Program-made: the position numbers and the translations under genes | Origin: Thunnus maccoyii | Lineage: Eukaryota > Chordata > Actinopteri > Scombriformes > Scombridae | Length of the DNA stretch: 64,000 nt | Direction of reading: 5' to 3' | Assembly (NCBI RefSeq): GCF_910596095.1 | Contig: NC_056539.1 | Coordinates: 27,612,501-27,676,500 of the forward strand | The notes under the pieces: model-generated | The model's input: only the letters and a program-made list of their open reading frames with translations | Databases searched by the model: none | Told to the model about the DNA's origin: nothing | In this document: piece after piece, positions 22,131 through 53,438 of the stretch | Layout of the letters: the number at the start of each line of letters is the position of its first letter | Position numbering within the stretch: position 1 is the stretch's first letter

Positions 22131-22602
22131 TTTTCATAATATTTTTCTGTGTTGACACCAACTCAAAAAGGTCAGCTATTAGCTAAATTAGCCACCTTTT
22201 CAGTAGATAAATGGCTCGTCTTGAGTGTTTGGAATATATTTTCCACCAAGGGGATGACAGGCTCAGAATTAGCCGCTAGCTAACATTAATACAAGAAAGC
22301 TATCTAATGTTAACTGTTAAACACCCCTAAACTGAAAGGTGTTTGTGATAAGACTGAACAGAAGTGGTTGTTAATTATAGTGGTCATACCAGTGTTATGT
22401 ATCATTAGCAGTGTTTTTTAGTCATCATCTCTGAGCTGTCATCCTACAACCACCTCACGTTAGCTAGCTAACGTAGCTTGCTGCTAGCCAGTGTGAGTCA
22501 GTCCAACTGCTAACTGTTACAGATGCAGACTCTGTGCGATGTTGTTTGTGTTTTTGTTTTGTTTTTTTAAAAAATTTCCTCTCCTCCCAACACATATTTC
22601 AG

Positions 22603-22678
22603 TGACACCGTGAAGATGGATTGAAACATGAAGGGTGGAACTGTCCCATCATCAAAATAGGAGGGCTGCTCTCTTGAG
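22603..22678 (+). other. pik3ca: candidate 5' untranslated exon of pik3ca
   Basis: A 76-nt segment is bounded by a polypyrimidine-rich acceptor (cacatatttcag) and a donor (CTTGAG then gtatgc). It contains two short upstream frames: ATG-GAT-TGA at 22616-22624 and a ten-codon frame at 22628-22660. It would splice to the acceptor at 25810, giving a 51-nt leader before the pik3ca ATG. This is inferred from splice signals only. Confidence 0.4.
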
Positions 22679-25600
22679 GTATGCTTCATAAATTCCTCTC
22701 CCTCCATCCGAATCACGCATCCTCTTGTTTATTTCACATCTTCTTTGTTGTAACTTGAAGCTCATTTCATGGACGGAATGAAATTTGAAAAAAAAATCTA
22801 TAGTGGTTTCACTTGTGTTTTTCTTGAGACCACATTGTTGTGTAATGTGATGCAACTGGCCAAACCTTCTGTTAACCACAAATATATTAATAGAGGCTGA
22901 GCATATGTTTGATCTTGTCATCCTGCCATTGCTGGCCCACACAACTAGCTGTTAGTTGTGTAGTTTTGCTTCAGTATTCAAAGCAAGCTTGTGTGTAGGC
23001 CAGTGTTTCCCCACTCCCCACATCCTGTGTTGTGAGGAAGCTTCCTTTTTTGTCCTAAAGTGCTTAGCTGCATCCTGATCAGGGTCACAGATCGCAGAAC
23101 TGCTCAGTAGGTGTTATGTGTTGTAAGTTACCTTGTTTTGTTGTTTTTTTTTTGTATATATTCAATGCTGCCATTCACTATAAGGAAAGGTTGTTTTCTC
23201 TTTCTCTATTAACTTTTCAGTCCCTTAAATTTTTGTCCAGTCACATCTTTAAACTATAACTGGGTTTTCGAAGTGAGAATTTCAAAGGGGTTGCAATACT
23301 CTCTTCATTTAGCTTGATTTAGCCATTCATTAATTAACCCACTGGGTGTTCATCCTAGTCAGGGTTGTGGTGGCAACAAGCATTGTAGCTCAGATGTTGT
23401 CCTTTTCCATATCAGCATCCTCCACCTAGAGGACTCCTTCTGCAGCTGCTCTGAACCTGATTATGAGATTGATTTTCCAGTTCATTCTGGGGCAGTTGTC
23501 CTCAAAGAAATAGGACAATTTAAGAGTTGTCATATCTTTAAAATTGACTTCCTACAACCTGGATGACTTTGTCAGTCTCGTTCGTGCTTGTTGTTTTATT
23601 TGTGGTCATTTTTCTGTCGCCTTTTCTCTGGCTCTGACACAGGAAGGTTCTTATTCCCGCCTGCAAAGCTCGATTGGCTCGTTGGTTTTTTCCAACTGGG
23701 GAAACAGCCATCACTGAGCACAACACTAGACCCATTTGAATTGCTGAAAAAGTCTGAAATGTGGGCAGCAATTCAGACGTGTGGAACCTGGCTGAAGTGC
23801 TCCAAAGCCAGCAAGGAGATTTAAACCCACCAGTCAAACCCTCAAACAGGATGCAAAATTAACTTTTCTGTCCACCGGCCAGATGGCTAGCGAATGTTCA
23901 AATTTTACCAACCACTCAATAGACTAACATTGTTTTTTTGGCTGGTGAGTGAAGTAAATTTACCAGCCATTTGCATATTTTACCAGCATTTTGGCCGGTA
24001 GCTGGTGCTAATTTTGTGCCCTGCCTTCAAAGCATGTGTAAAACATGTCTGGTGCAGGGAGGGCATCTTTCTTGGTGCCTTAACCACCCAAAGTGACCTG
24101 GAACCTTGGCAGCAATGTTGTTGGGAGTCTGGGTGGCTGGTAGCTAAAGCCCGGAGATATGAAAGTAATGTTGACATTGTAATATGAGACGATATATCAT
24201 GTGGGATTTCTATTACTGTGTTGATAAATCCTAAGTGGTGTTCTTTCTTCATCTGAAAGGCTGCATTACAGTTGAGCAACACAATGATCTGAACTTCCTT
24301 GAGTGTTATAGCTAAGTGAAATGAACCGTGAATGACTTCCTTAACTTTTAACCTTTCTCTTTCACCAGAGACATAATCGGCCGCCTCTAGTTAAACAGAT
24401 TAGATTAATTTTATTGTTATACTGCACTTTAGACGTTTATCTAATACAGTCTAGACCTCATTATAATCCGGGCAAAGACACTGTAGTGCACACAATTGCA
24501 ATTATTACAGTAAAGTAGATGAAGTGTAACCGAACATTCCTTGTAATGAATGGAAGATTGATATTGGCTCGATAAATAAGGATAATAATCATTCTCGGTT
24601 TTCTTCTCATCCTGACTGCATTTCTGAGAATTGTTTACGGCCATATGTTTATGGACGTTTAAATTAAGCTGTAATGTTGTAAGTTCCCAGCAACCCACAC
24701 GAACAGATACTTTCCCATCGCAGTGTCACAATCTGCAGTTGAGTCACTGTTTTGTTTTTGTGCGTATGTGTTTGACCTGAGCAATCTGTCTAAAATAGTT
24801 GTGTCACTGAAGTCCCTCAAGACGCCATTATTTCTCTGTACTCCATGACAGAAGGTTGAATGAGCTAATGTTGGCTGGCAAAAATACAGCTCACTTTTCT
24901 TGGCTAATTTTCCTTCGTGGGAAAAAAGTACTGTATCGTTAAAAAAAATCACTGGAGGTTTAGTCAGTGAAGTACTGACAGTATTTGGACAATTTTATAA
25001 TTTTGACAATTCCAAAACCCATTTTTTGTGGTGTGTCCAATGGGAATAGTGGTTAGGATGAATACCGCGTTAACTGCAACGTTCATGGTTTGATTCCAAC
25101 TTCGGATTATTGTTGTATGTCATAATCCTCTCTCTCTCTCTCTCTCCATGTTTCCTTGAAGCTTTACTACTGTAAACTATCTAGTGGAAGGTGAAATGAA
25201 AAGAGAGGTTCTTAAAAATATATTTCTCTGTTTTGTTAGGAGTGTATCACTTAATATAAATATCAAATTAATGTTAGAATAGGCTTATTTCAATAAACAT
25301 AATTGCTATAAGGTAGACATATCACATTTGAACCTGATTTGGACCTCATTTGTACTAAAACTCTTTAGAGTCAATGTCCATGTTCAGGTCACCAGATTTG
25401 TCGGTTGTTAAATCCGCAAAACAAAGATTGTTTCAGGTGTTCCCAAATGTTTCATTAGATTTTTTTGTTGCCTAATGGAGTTAGAAAGATCACAAGGCAC
25501 ATAGACAGTTGTTCAGTTGCAAACACCAGGGTCATTTGTCACATATGTGCCTTTGAATAATGTGTGTCAGTTGGTCAGTAGAGGACATTTGCTCTCCTCG

Positions 25601-25810
25601 GCTGCACCACATCCATAATCTGGCAAAGTACTAAATCCCTCTTTTGACTAAAGTACCACACAAACTACATTCATAGTCAGATGAGAAGCACAATCTGCGC
25701 CTGAGGTTTTTTTTTTTTTTTTAACATTTTCATGGAGTTACACAGAGAAGTTAGCTTGTGCTTTACACTGTGAGGGTCAGAACTTGCTTGAAAGTGTTGT
25801 TTTCTTTCAG
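22679..25810 (+). other. intron or upstream region before the pik3ca start exon
   Basis: I see no coding exon. A diverged repeat core near 23.34-23.40 kb, a repetitive patch with 'ttaccagcca' motifs at 23.88-24.02 kb and a SINE at about 25.03 kb are present. Confidence 0.5.
25034..25165 (+). mobile_element. tRNA-derived SINE
   Basis: The segment contains a B-box-like GGTTTGATTCC (25090s) and a diverged A-box region around 'agtggttaggatgaa', followed by 'tgtatgtcataatcctctct' and a CT-rich run. This is the layout of a SINE family common in fish. It is degraded, and boundaries are approximate. Confidence 0.6.
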
Positions 25811-25837
25811 GTTGTGCTCTGCAGCTAATCTGTGTGA

Positions 25838-42928
<17,091 letters not shown>

Positions 42929-45900
42929 TCTGCACACGAACAAAAAAAACCCACCAGTCCCGCCATGGAGTATTTACTTCTGTCAGCCAGCATTAGTCCA
43001 TCACAGAATTTTTCAGTTTTCCATAGCAGACGCCAGGAACTGCTCACTGATGATGGAAGTTTGGAGCTTGATATTTTTTTAATCACACCAGTACAATTTC
43101 TTTTCTTTTTTTTTTCTTTTTTTTTTTTTTAATAACGAGGTTCCTGTTTCACCTTCCTTTTTGTGTGGTCTTGACGGCGCCCCCGCACTACCCTCTGCTT
43201 GTTCTGGGATCCTCCTCATGTCCTTGAAGATGTGCGCTACTTGGCTGATGTTTGTAGTACTGACTACTACGCTTCCTCTGTTATGTTATGTTCTTTTCGT
43301 ACGTTAAAAAAAAAAAAAAAAAGGAAATTTTACCCTATACACTCCACAAATTGGACACAAATTTATCTGCCAAGCTATAAATGTAGCCACTGAGTCCGAC
43401 TTGCTGCTGTATTAGTGCTGCACTGTGGCTCCATCCCAGAAAGGAGGTGCTTGGGAAACTTTTATTTATTTATTTTTTTTAAAATCTTATCTTATGAGAA
43501 GACAGAGGGCACAAAAGAACTGTCTAAATGATCTCGTTGTACAGTGCAGGATGGGGGCAGTTACCACGGCTACCACCGCACAGTCTTCCGCCATCTTTGT
43601 GGTGAAGTCGTCCCTTGTGACCTGATTTGGTTGTCAGCCCTCCCACCTTTTAATCCTTTGTGAGGAAATGTCAAACTTAAAAAAAAAAAAACAAACTTCA
43701 GAAGAGTATCTGGGTTATTTTTGCGCCGCTCTACAGTCTCCATCAGCCTCAATAAAACAGCACTCCACCCTCGGGAACTTTTGTCGGTGGCGCAACTTTA
43801 GACTCTTGAACAAACTTCAGGGTGATGATGCCTTTCCATCAAAAAAACAGCACTTAGAAAAAAAAAAAACAGAGTAATATACAAATTTATTATGACTTTT
43901 TAAATTTATTTATGTATCTTGTTTCATTCAGTTTCTACAGTGGCAAAACCCTGACTCAACTCTTCAGAAACACACCGTTGTTTGTGTAAATATATTTGGA
44001 TTTTTTTTTTTTGTATTTGCGTTTACCTGTTTGCAGCTTCTTCCGACTCCCATGAGTGCAACTGCTTTTCCCCGGTATCACAATTATAGAGCTTTGCTCA
44101 TATTTGTAAGTTAGGACTGCTGACGCCTCAGTCACTTTTAAGTTAAAACATTCATTCGACTTTACCAGTAGCTCCATTTTTTTGTTTTTATTGTGGCTAG
44201 TCTACAGCCCCACCTGGAATTTACAAGTTTATATTGTTTATGAATGCAAAAACGGCAAGAGTGAAAGTGCCAGTCTCACTTCTTATGAATAATGGGACCT
44301 ATTTTGAGCCTGGGGGCTGTCTGTTTTGTCAGCGAGCAGAGGCCCAGGGGAATGTCACGTCTTCCTGTTGATAAAATGCCTTTGTGTTACAGCACAACAC
44401 TCCACAACACCGCACACTGCTAAGCCCTACAAACTTTGCTTGGTCAAGTTGTAGAAAGCAAACCGTGACAGCACTATTACCATGAAAAGCATGGCTTTTT
44501 CTTTCTTTTTTTTTTTAATTTTTAGAAAAAGCTCGATTTGACCCTAGTGGTGTATTATTTCTATTTCTAACCATGTTAGGTTGATGGTTTTTGGCATGTC
44601 TGTCATGAGAATGTCTTGTATGCATCACACATTTTGGCATTTTTAAAAAAATTTTTATCCAGAACACACGTTTTCACTAGGCCCATAACCCCGGCAGTAT
44701 TTAAGCTCTGCTTTATGTTTCCAGGCACTGTGAAAGCCATGATCTCCACATCTCTGTCAGAAGCCTGGAACATATAAGCAAGTCGCTTTTTCAACTGTTA
44801 AAAGTCACAGTATGCGGGTGCGGTATAGTTATAAGAAGGATTTACATCCAATCACTCAGAAAAGTGATCCAATAGTTAGATCAGGAGGAGAATAAGGAAT
44901 TAATTAGACCTCAACCAAATTGTCAACTGACATCCAAACGCTGACCCATGAACTCTCGGTCAAGTGCAGTTTTATATGATGGGTTGAGGTTAGCTAGTCG
45001 ACCCAAATCACATTTGATTGGATACATTTATGTAATAGCCCCCAAGTTCAGGAAGACTCATCAAAAAATGCTTTTCTGGAAGAGAGAGAAGAGGGATTTT
45101 GATATGAAAACACCCCAAATGATTTTTTTTAACATATATTTAGCAAGAAAAGATAATTAAACAGTTCATTTTTTTAGTTTACAGTGTCTTTGAAGCCGGT
45201 CGTTTCAAGTCATTTCGGAAATTTCTAAAAAGTTTTTTAACGCTTAACAAAGCACCTTGAGTGGCCATCTGCTTTACGGCTTTTGTCAGTTCACTGAGGA
45301 GAGAATGTAGTATTTTATTTTACAAGAAAAGGTTCCTCAGAGCAGCCTCATGAACCTCTCCCCCCCCCTCCCTCCTGCAGTATGACATTTGGATGTGCGT
45401 AGAGCTACGTTATCATCTACAGTATGAAACTAGATTTGTCCGCGGAAGAAAAAAAAACCCCCACTTTCCTTCTTCAACAGTTGATTGTATTGAAAAGCCA
45501 AAGTCGTGGTCTTGTTCTGATGTGGCGCACGTGTGTGATGTCATATTATTGCAACATTAATGGCTAGAATGTATTTAATTTCTAATATGGACCTTATGTG
45601 CACTCATCTTTTTTTTTTAATGTTTTTGCATCAGTCATGTTTTCTTTCTAAGGTCAGATGCAGTGCTACTAAACATGTTGTCAGCTCCTTCTTTTTTCTA
45701 AACGTGCCAAGTCAGGACTGTGAAAGCTAATGCTGGATCACGCAGTCGGTCAAATCAGTTACAGACTTTTAAAAAAAAAAAAAAGGAGAAAGGTTGGGGT
45801 ATGCACTTAGAAGTTCTTGTTCTCAATGCCTTTCCGTCCAAAAAGTACACTGTAGGAAGAAAGTTAGCTTAGTATGCATGTTTCTCAAGCAGCATAACCA

Positions 45901-48015
45901 GTTTGTGTGTACAGTTACAGTCTAACCTCTTTTTCTACGGTAGGCTTCATGTGTAACGAACCTGTAGCGTCGTTAGCCTTTATTTATCCTTTCTCATGTA
46001 TCCTCCAAAATTGTGTGTGTGCGTGAGTGTGTTTGCATATGCATCAGTAGTTTCTGCACAGGTTGCAGAGCATTCATTGGCAGGCCCCAATGAAAATCCA
46101 CATTATGTATGTATGTATGTATGTATATGTCCATATGTCTGCGTGTGATGACACCTCAACTGTTGCAGTGACGGTGTCTCTAAATGTTTTGTAAGCCTTT
46201 TTTTCCCCTCTGGCTGGTCTGTGCCAGAGACGAAGAAGAAGAAAAAAAAAAATAATGCTGAAGTTTTTGCATTGTTTGTAAGACAACGAGGGGAAACGGA
46301 AAAACTTTTTTCATACAGCAGTTGTAAATGTTTTACTTGAAATGAAATTGGAACCACAGTTGTATTTAAAGTTCAAACGCGGAGTGCAGTGTCTGTTTAA
46401 TACTGAAGGGTGAAAGCGTGCATACGTCGTACTGTAAGTAAGCACTGAAGGATGAAGCATTATATGTACAGGCTGTTTGTTCCATACTGGTTGTGAATGT
46501 TATTGATGCCACCGTCCGACATTTCAGAATGAAGACTACTTCTTGAACTAACAAAGGACTGAAGTCGGTATTGAGGCCAACTATGACAAAGTAGTTTCTG
46601 TCATTTGATAAGATTTACTAATCTTACATTTTTATTACGTCAGCCTCAAAAATGATAATGAAGACGTCCAGCTGTGATGGTTCTCCAATCCTCCTCAGAG
46701 CATGTTTATTTGTTTAAAATTTCTCATGGCCCTCAACCTCGGTGCTGGATTGATCGCACTATGTTTTCCTCCCTCGCGTGAAGGCTGTGATGGCTTTATC
46801 CAACTAAACTAAACAAGAAACTCAACAGTGAAAACAAAGGCTCACATTTACGAGTCTGCTCATCACAGGATCAGTTTGACTGTTTTGTGTAGTTTTAAAG
46901 CAAAGCCAGCTCGTCTTGACTGTATGAATAAACAATCTGCAGGAGATTTAATCTCACATAATGATACATAATCATTATACCTGCTATTTGACAACAGTAC
47001 GAGAACTTGGAAATGGTTGATTCTCCTTTAAGCCCTTCATGTGTGCAGAGAAAGGAGGGAAATCCTGTTTTCATTCATCCTCTAATCAGTTAATGCAATC
47101 ATATGATCTGAGCTATGATTAAAGGACAGAGTGGACACAATAACATGAACATCCAAAAAAAAAAAAAAATGCAATCCAATGCATTAAATGCTGTCATTGT
47201 TAGCTAATGTTCAGTTTCTGATGACTGTGAAATTTTTTATTTTTATTTTGAAATGATTCTGTGTCCTTGTTATTGTGTCCACCGCCTGTATGGACCCAGA
47301 TTTTCACCTGTAAGCAGTTAAAGGTGCTTTTTTTTGTTTTTTTTTTAAACTTTAATTTAGGGAGTGTCATTGTTTTAAGACACAGTGTATTTTTTTTATA
47401 AAGCCCTTAAAAAGGCTTTAAACAGATGAATGTTGAGGGTTTTGAACTCTTACACTCGCAGGAAAAAAAAGCAACCTCTGATCACCAATCATTCAGATTA
47501 TTGATCATAAATTTTCCCTTGGAAGAAAAATATTGATGTAATGTCAGACAAAACAGTCTGTGGTTTCATGTTATTTTTTTGTATGCAGCACTATAAACTA
47601 CATTGCAGCATCTCACTAATGTATTTCCATAACATGCCATGCTGTCAAAACCTTAACCTATACTATGAATGTACAACGGGCCATGTTGTTGTTTGTTTTT
47701 TCACAGCCTACCTGCATGAGATTGGGTGAAGATGAATATTATCCTTCTTGCTACCTTGTTTTGTGTTTGTTTGTTTTTTTATTAGTCTGCTAAGCAGCCA
47801 TACAAATATTTATAAATTAATGCCTTAAGTTTGCTCCCTGTAGGAACAGTTCATCCTCACAATAACCTGCGTTACTTTTAATTTATAAATGTATATTGTG
47901 TTTCATTTTGGCTCCTTGGTCACAGAGTAAAGGTTTGTACCCTGACTGACTGACTGACTGACTGGTCATCTGATTGTTCTGTGAAGATGTACAAATAAAT
48001 TTGTTAAACATTCAC
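42929..48015 (+). other. pik3ca: probable long 3' untranslated region of pik3ca
   Basis: From the stop to about 48.0 kb there is no coding exon on either strand. The sequence is AT-rich with many T and A homopolymers, typical of a long vertebrate 3' UTR. AATAAA motifs occur near 43.75 kb (soon after the stop), near 46.93 kb and at 47994-47999. The last is followed by a drop in A/T richness and is my preferred distal end. The short TGAC-type repeat at 47.94-47.96 kb lies just before it. Length and the choice of site are inferred. Confidence 0.5.
47994..47999 (+). terminator. candidate distal polyadenylation signal AATAAA for pik3ca
   Basis: A canonical AATAAA in 'acaaataaatttgt' is followed within 30-40 nt by GT-rich sequence (cggctgtgtttgctc) that could serve as the downstream element. 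Alternative upstream signals exist near 43.75 and 46.93 kb. Confidence 0.45.
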
Positions 48016-49013
48016 CCGGCTGTGTTTGCTCTTGCACCGCCCCCCGCACTGACGGACTGCAGTTTGACAGTACAACAGGTCTCTTAAATATTTTATTGGA
48101 AGAGTGCAATGCATTCAGCATTAAGTATTCAGTGAGTTTTTGTCTAGTACATCCAACTGTAATGAGTTAAATTCTTAAGTTTTATTTTCAAGGTTACCAC
48201 TTTTTGTTAAAATTTTGATTACTGAAGGGGGTTAGACAAGGAATTAATTCATTTTCCATTCATTTTTCTTGCACTAGATTGATTTCAAGCTAACTGAAAA
48301 GTGAATTTGAATGTTTATTCCTTTAAAATACGATATTAACAGACCGGAAAGATCATTTGAAGCAATGAAAAAAGTGCTGTGAGTTTGTAACGGCTAGTCA
48401 CGGGATACTGTGTTAGGAGAAAAACACGCTGTGAACTTTGTATCCTCTGATCAAACAGCTGAATACTGTCTGTCCATGTGGAAGTAAGTAATTACACCAC
48501 ATTTTCTACTGTAAAAAAAAAAAAAGCATTCATTTATATTCACACATTAAAATCAGCACAGATCAACTTTTTATTTTATTTTCCCTTTGAGAAGTTTTCC
48601 AATGTAAACCCAGTGCTTGTCATCTCTCATTGCCTTAATTTATTCAAAAGAATTATCAAACTGGCAATACTTCTTCCTGCTAAACTTGCAAAAAAAATTA
48701 ATAAAATTAATACAATAACAATATAGCAGTTAATATTTAGCTCTGGCTTCATTTAGTCCTTTTTTCCATAGTGTTTTCTGAGGAGTTACAGGGCCCCAAA
48801 ATGGTTTGCCTACTTTCTTTCCCCCCTTTGAAAACTGATAATTTCATTACCAAAACCCTTCTGCTTTCGTAGCTTTAATTCTGCACAATATCCCTGCAGA
48901 TGTGCCCTCAGAAAAATCCCTGCAATGGGAGACTAGTCTACAAAACAACAGCAAGGAAAACTGTTGGGACAGCGTGACGAGTGAGATTATTTTTTGAATA
49001 TAACTGTTGTTTT
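48016..49013. other. pik3ca-kng1 convergent intergenic region
   Basis: The region lies between two converging genes and probably includes the kng1 3' UTR. On the minus strand an AATAAA (49018-49013) overlaps the kng1 stop codon, and further A/T-rich candidates lie near 48.57-48.59 kb. No coding feature was seen. Confidence 0.5.
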
Positions 49014-50278
49014 TTATTTTTGTCCCACCAGGTCTGTATCAGTGAGGGCCCCTTCTACTGAGGGCTTGGGGGAAGCCAACTCTGCGGTAGCCTTCGTGGG
49101 AGCTGCACCAGTGTGGACTGGGTTGAAGGGTTTCCAGGGCTTGGATGGGCAATGGAAGGGGTCGTCATTCACAGCTTTTGAAGCTTTGGAGGCTGACGTG
49201 TCTTCCTCAGATGATTCCTCCTTGGTTGAGACCTTGACGGGGGGTGGTGAGGGTTGAGATGGACCAGTAGCGGGACGGTCGAAAATAACGTTCCTGAGCG
49301 GAGACCAGCCGGGAGGACGGCGCCTGGTTAATATCTGAAGAAAAGAATACAATATGTGGATGAATAGGTGGATTTATACCTTCATCACTGCCATAGACTT
49401 CTTCTGAATTGCTCCCATGGAACATTTTCTAACTGAATAATCATTTTAGGGTGAAAGTTTGGCAAAGCCTTTAGCATTGACAGTGAAATTGATTGATTGA
49501 TAACCTATTTTACATTGTCAGTGTGTTCATAGCATTGTCACTATTACTGTCTAATTCATAAGCTCTCAAAATAGTTCAAAATGCAGTGAAAAAGTTAAAG
49601 TTTATGTAATTCAACATAGATTTATTTCAAATTGAACCAAGACACAAAACTTAATGACAGGCTGGTGAATTTGACGCAAGAACCGAATATTTTTCTGAAC
49701 AGTTGGTGGAGAAGAAAATTGAAATTAAAGTGAAAGGCTTAAATTTGTCAAGAACACAACTCTAAATTAATTCTAATGTTGGTTTGTGTCTAGTGGTTGT
49801 ATGGATAGGAAATCATTTGCTAATAAATTTGTTTTAAGGCAATCCTCTATCAGAGCTTTGGGTTTGTCATCAGGTTGTTGAACTTTTCTGACCCCAAGTG
49901 GCCAAAAAAAGAACGATGAATTCCTCCAGTAAGTTCATATAAAAGTGGCTAAATTCTTACCGTAGGCAGTGCACCTTGTTCACACTTTAACTCGGCATCT
50001 GGGGCCTCAAGTCTCCATGGTGCTACATCCACTGTAGAGTTACAGTTAAAGAACTCCTGCATACACATAAATACATAGAGAGAGATACGTCAGGTCAAAT
50101 AAGCCTGGAAGACATCACATCGTATGAGTGATGATGCAGGTTTGGTATCCATGTTTACCGCATTCTCTTCATCAGGGACACACAACTCGTTGAGGTCTTT
50201 GTGTTCAGACTTGGCGCAGGTGGTCTTCTTCACATCAAATCTCAGCTTGAATCTGAAACCTGCAACCACCTGCACGGA

Positions 50279-50310
<32 letters not shown>

Positions 50311-53300
50311 GGTAAGAAAAATAGTACACATTATCTTCACCTGACATTCTTCCCACGTCATCGCCCACCATTGCACCCAGTCTCTACCTGTCTGGTGGCT
50401 TGGCCGATACTGTGCAGGGTGAACAGGTGTGTAGACTCAGAGATGGAGTTATACTTGGAGATGGAGGCGGAAAGAGGAACCTTAATGTCCTCTGAGTTCG
50501 TATCAATATCCTCGGGGCAGCCCAAACAGGAAGCTTTCTCTGGGAAGATGTAATCATCTGGAGGAGGAAATATATCGTGAAAAGGAAAGGAAAGAATGAA
50601 GTAGAGGTTAACTATTAACTTTGTAGCTGGAATACTGATTAGCAGAGATTAATAAAGCTTCCCCTATAAATGTTTAATAATATGAATAAATGGGGAAGTG
50701 AGCTTGTGACCAGAGGATCGCCAGTTCAATCACCCAGACGGGCAGGATATATCTGGGTGGGGAAGAAGAAGCAGCGCCTGCCCCTCCCTCATTACCACCA
50801 CTGAGATGCCCTTGAGCAAGGCCCTTAACCCCAACTGAGCTCCAGTTGAGCTGTCCAGTGGATGGCAGATCAGACTGTGGTTGTACTGGGCAGCTTCCAG
50901 GTATGAATGTGTAACTGTGTGAATTTGATCAGGGTGTTCCTGATAAAGAGAGCATTGCTCTAAGAGAAACTCCCCTGAATAAATACAGGTTAAAAAAAAA
51001 AGAGGTCAAAGCTACGGCAGCGTAGTGCTGCATCACGAAAAATATTCATAGTAGTTATATCATGAAACGCTCTCATTAAAATAAATGTTATAACATCATG
51101 TTATAATACAAGTTATAGTATATTTTTCTCATTGTCAACAAATCACATAAAAAGTAAGTTTGTTCCTTCTGAAGATATAAATCTTTGAAAAACAGCTCAT
51201 GAATAGATTGTTTCATATTTATTAAAACAGCTGGGCACTGTAGTTTTTAGCAAATGGTAGTCAAATAGGAGTAAATAGTGTATTAGCTGGGGACTATTTT
51301 CAGCTGCAAATTTAAATGCACTAGTTAGTTATTTGTGGCCACAGGACGGCATGTATGGAATTGACTCAAAATAAACTACATATTGTAACTGTTTTTAATA
51401 GTTTTTGCATAATAGTGGAGCTCTATGGCACAGAGGAATACAATATGTTTTCTCTGCACAGGTCAAACATTTCAGTTACATTAATTCATTGTTATTTTTG
51501 TTCTTTTTATGTGATTTGGGTCGGGAAAGTATTGTTACTTTTCTTAATTCACATTTGATTGATAAGGTTGTCTAGCTTATGTGAAATCCAAATCTTTTTT
51601 AACACCCATTCACACATTGACTCATGTGACTCTGATGACTCTCACATGACACCTGGGTGAGCTGACGAGATGTAAAGACCCCACACAGGTACACACACAG
51701 GTAACTACCTCAGACTCCTGATCAGTCAGAACTATAGAAAAATTTTGGATCAGAGGCGAGACGTCTTCAAGAATCTAATGCAAGTCCAGCTGCCCTTGAC
51801 TTAATGTAGCCCTTCTGGTTATATCATGTTTGCTATAAGGGTCGGGTAAAAGAAGCTGTCACTACACCTTCATTTAGCTTTGGAAAGCTTATCTGATAAT
51901 TAATTTACAGACAAACAGGTTGAGTTGAAAGTGTCAAGGTCAGCACCCACGACTGAAATGTAATGTTGAGTATCATCTGCGTAGATGTGATAATTGATGT
52001 TATCGCATGTTGTCATGTGATAGTTATAGTCTGTAGCTACATAAAATATTCATCAATCAAAAGATTTAAGACTGATTTAAGACCAGATTCATGTCACATT
52101 TTTAAAGTAGGTGCTGATGATGCAGACAGCTTGTTTACTTAATCTATTTTAATATTCCTTAAAGGTAATTTGTTCAAGGCCAGACCTCACTGAAACACAC
52201 AGATATTACTTTATCATGAAGAGGACTATTTCAACCTGAGTCATGAAAAGCTGCAAAATATTTTGGGGAATATTTTGGAGGTCAACTGTGGGCTGATTAG
52301 GTAAACAGAGTAAAGTCTAGACTAAGTCGCTGCCTTTTATGGCGAGATAAGTTAATATTATGCTTTCTTTATCTACAGATAGTGTTGATATATTACCCAA
52401 TCAGCCCTCTTTGTATCCTCTGTGCTGACCAGCACACATTTTCCTCTATGACTCACTGTTTTCTTAATGAGAAATTCTGTATTTTTTCCTGTGATTAACA
52501 TCTGCCGTGGTGGACTATATCGATTGGACGATCTGGAAATCTTTTGTCTCGCTCAGTGAAGTTTTTTTTCATTTTACTGGCTGAGACGGGACTGGAAATG
52601 TCCTGGTGATGAGCCACTGGTACTGTAATTAACGACTCAAATGAGGTCCTGGAAAAGTTTTTAAAAAATCTTGTTTATTGAGACCATTTTGAAAAAATAC
52701 CTCACTTTAAAACCATTTCTCCCTTGAGTGTCCCAGATTATTCCACACTACAAAAAACATGAGGCGATGTGAATTGATCACACATTGTATATTTAAGTAA
52801 AAATGTCTCACTGCACTGGAAGCTTATTCTGCTGGTTTTTACTTTGTGTCATAACTGTGAAATCAATAATGTTATGCAGAGTTTAATCTCCCGGATCCAT
52901 GTGAGATCATTTATTTACTCACCTAGCAGGCAATCCACCTGTTCAGTGTCTGTTTCTGTGTCTGTCATGTAGACTGTGGCATTGCATGAAAGGGGCCTCT
53001 GCAAGAACAACAGGACAGATGATATGATTATGATTGGTGCTAATAACAGTCAATATGATTGTATAATCCAAATATTTACATTATTTACTGATTCCAACTG
53101 CAAACAATACTCTCTGCTCCGATTGCTCCAAATATTCAGGTGTCACATTAAATCTGCAGTTTATTACAGTTTATTTTAATTTAACCTCCACAGAAATAAA
53201 TGGAGGGCTGTTTTTTTCATGAATATCAGCAACTCTTTCTCATCTCATTGTCATTACCTTGCGTCCTATAGGCAGATAGTCGCAGTCTGTCCAGGGTTTC

Positions 53301-53379
53301 TTGCTGCTTACTTGACAATCACTCCTCCTGCTGGTGAACTTCAGTGAGTACACAGAACCTGAGCCGTTCTCTGACTAGA

Positions 53380-53438
<59 letters not shown>

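Larger units (their letters stand above)
18717..22602. other. zmat3-pik3ca intergenic region
   Basis: This is divergent intergenic DNA. It holds the likely zmat3 promoter on the left, ATT and ATAC microsatellites, a hAT transposase fossil with a GGAT array, copy B of a local repeat, a long GT tract and a GC-rich candidate pik3ca promoter near 22.0 kb. Near 21.04-21.07 kb there is 'ctttattaatccccatgg', a motif seen in tails of fish retroelements. No intact gene is apparent. Confidence 0.6.

Noticed and set aside
43425..43877. Short plus-strand frames in the pik3ca 3' region as a separate gene
   Set aside because: They are interrupted by A and T homopolymers, lack splice context and lie within the probable 3' UTR.
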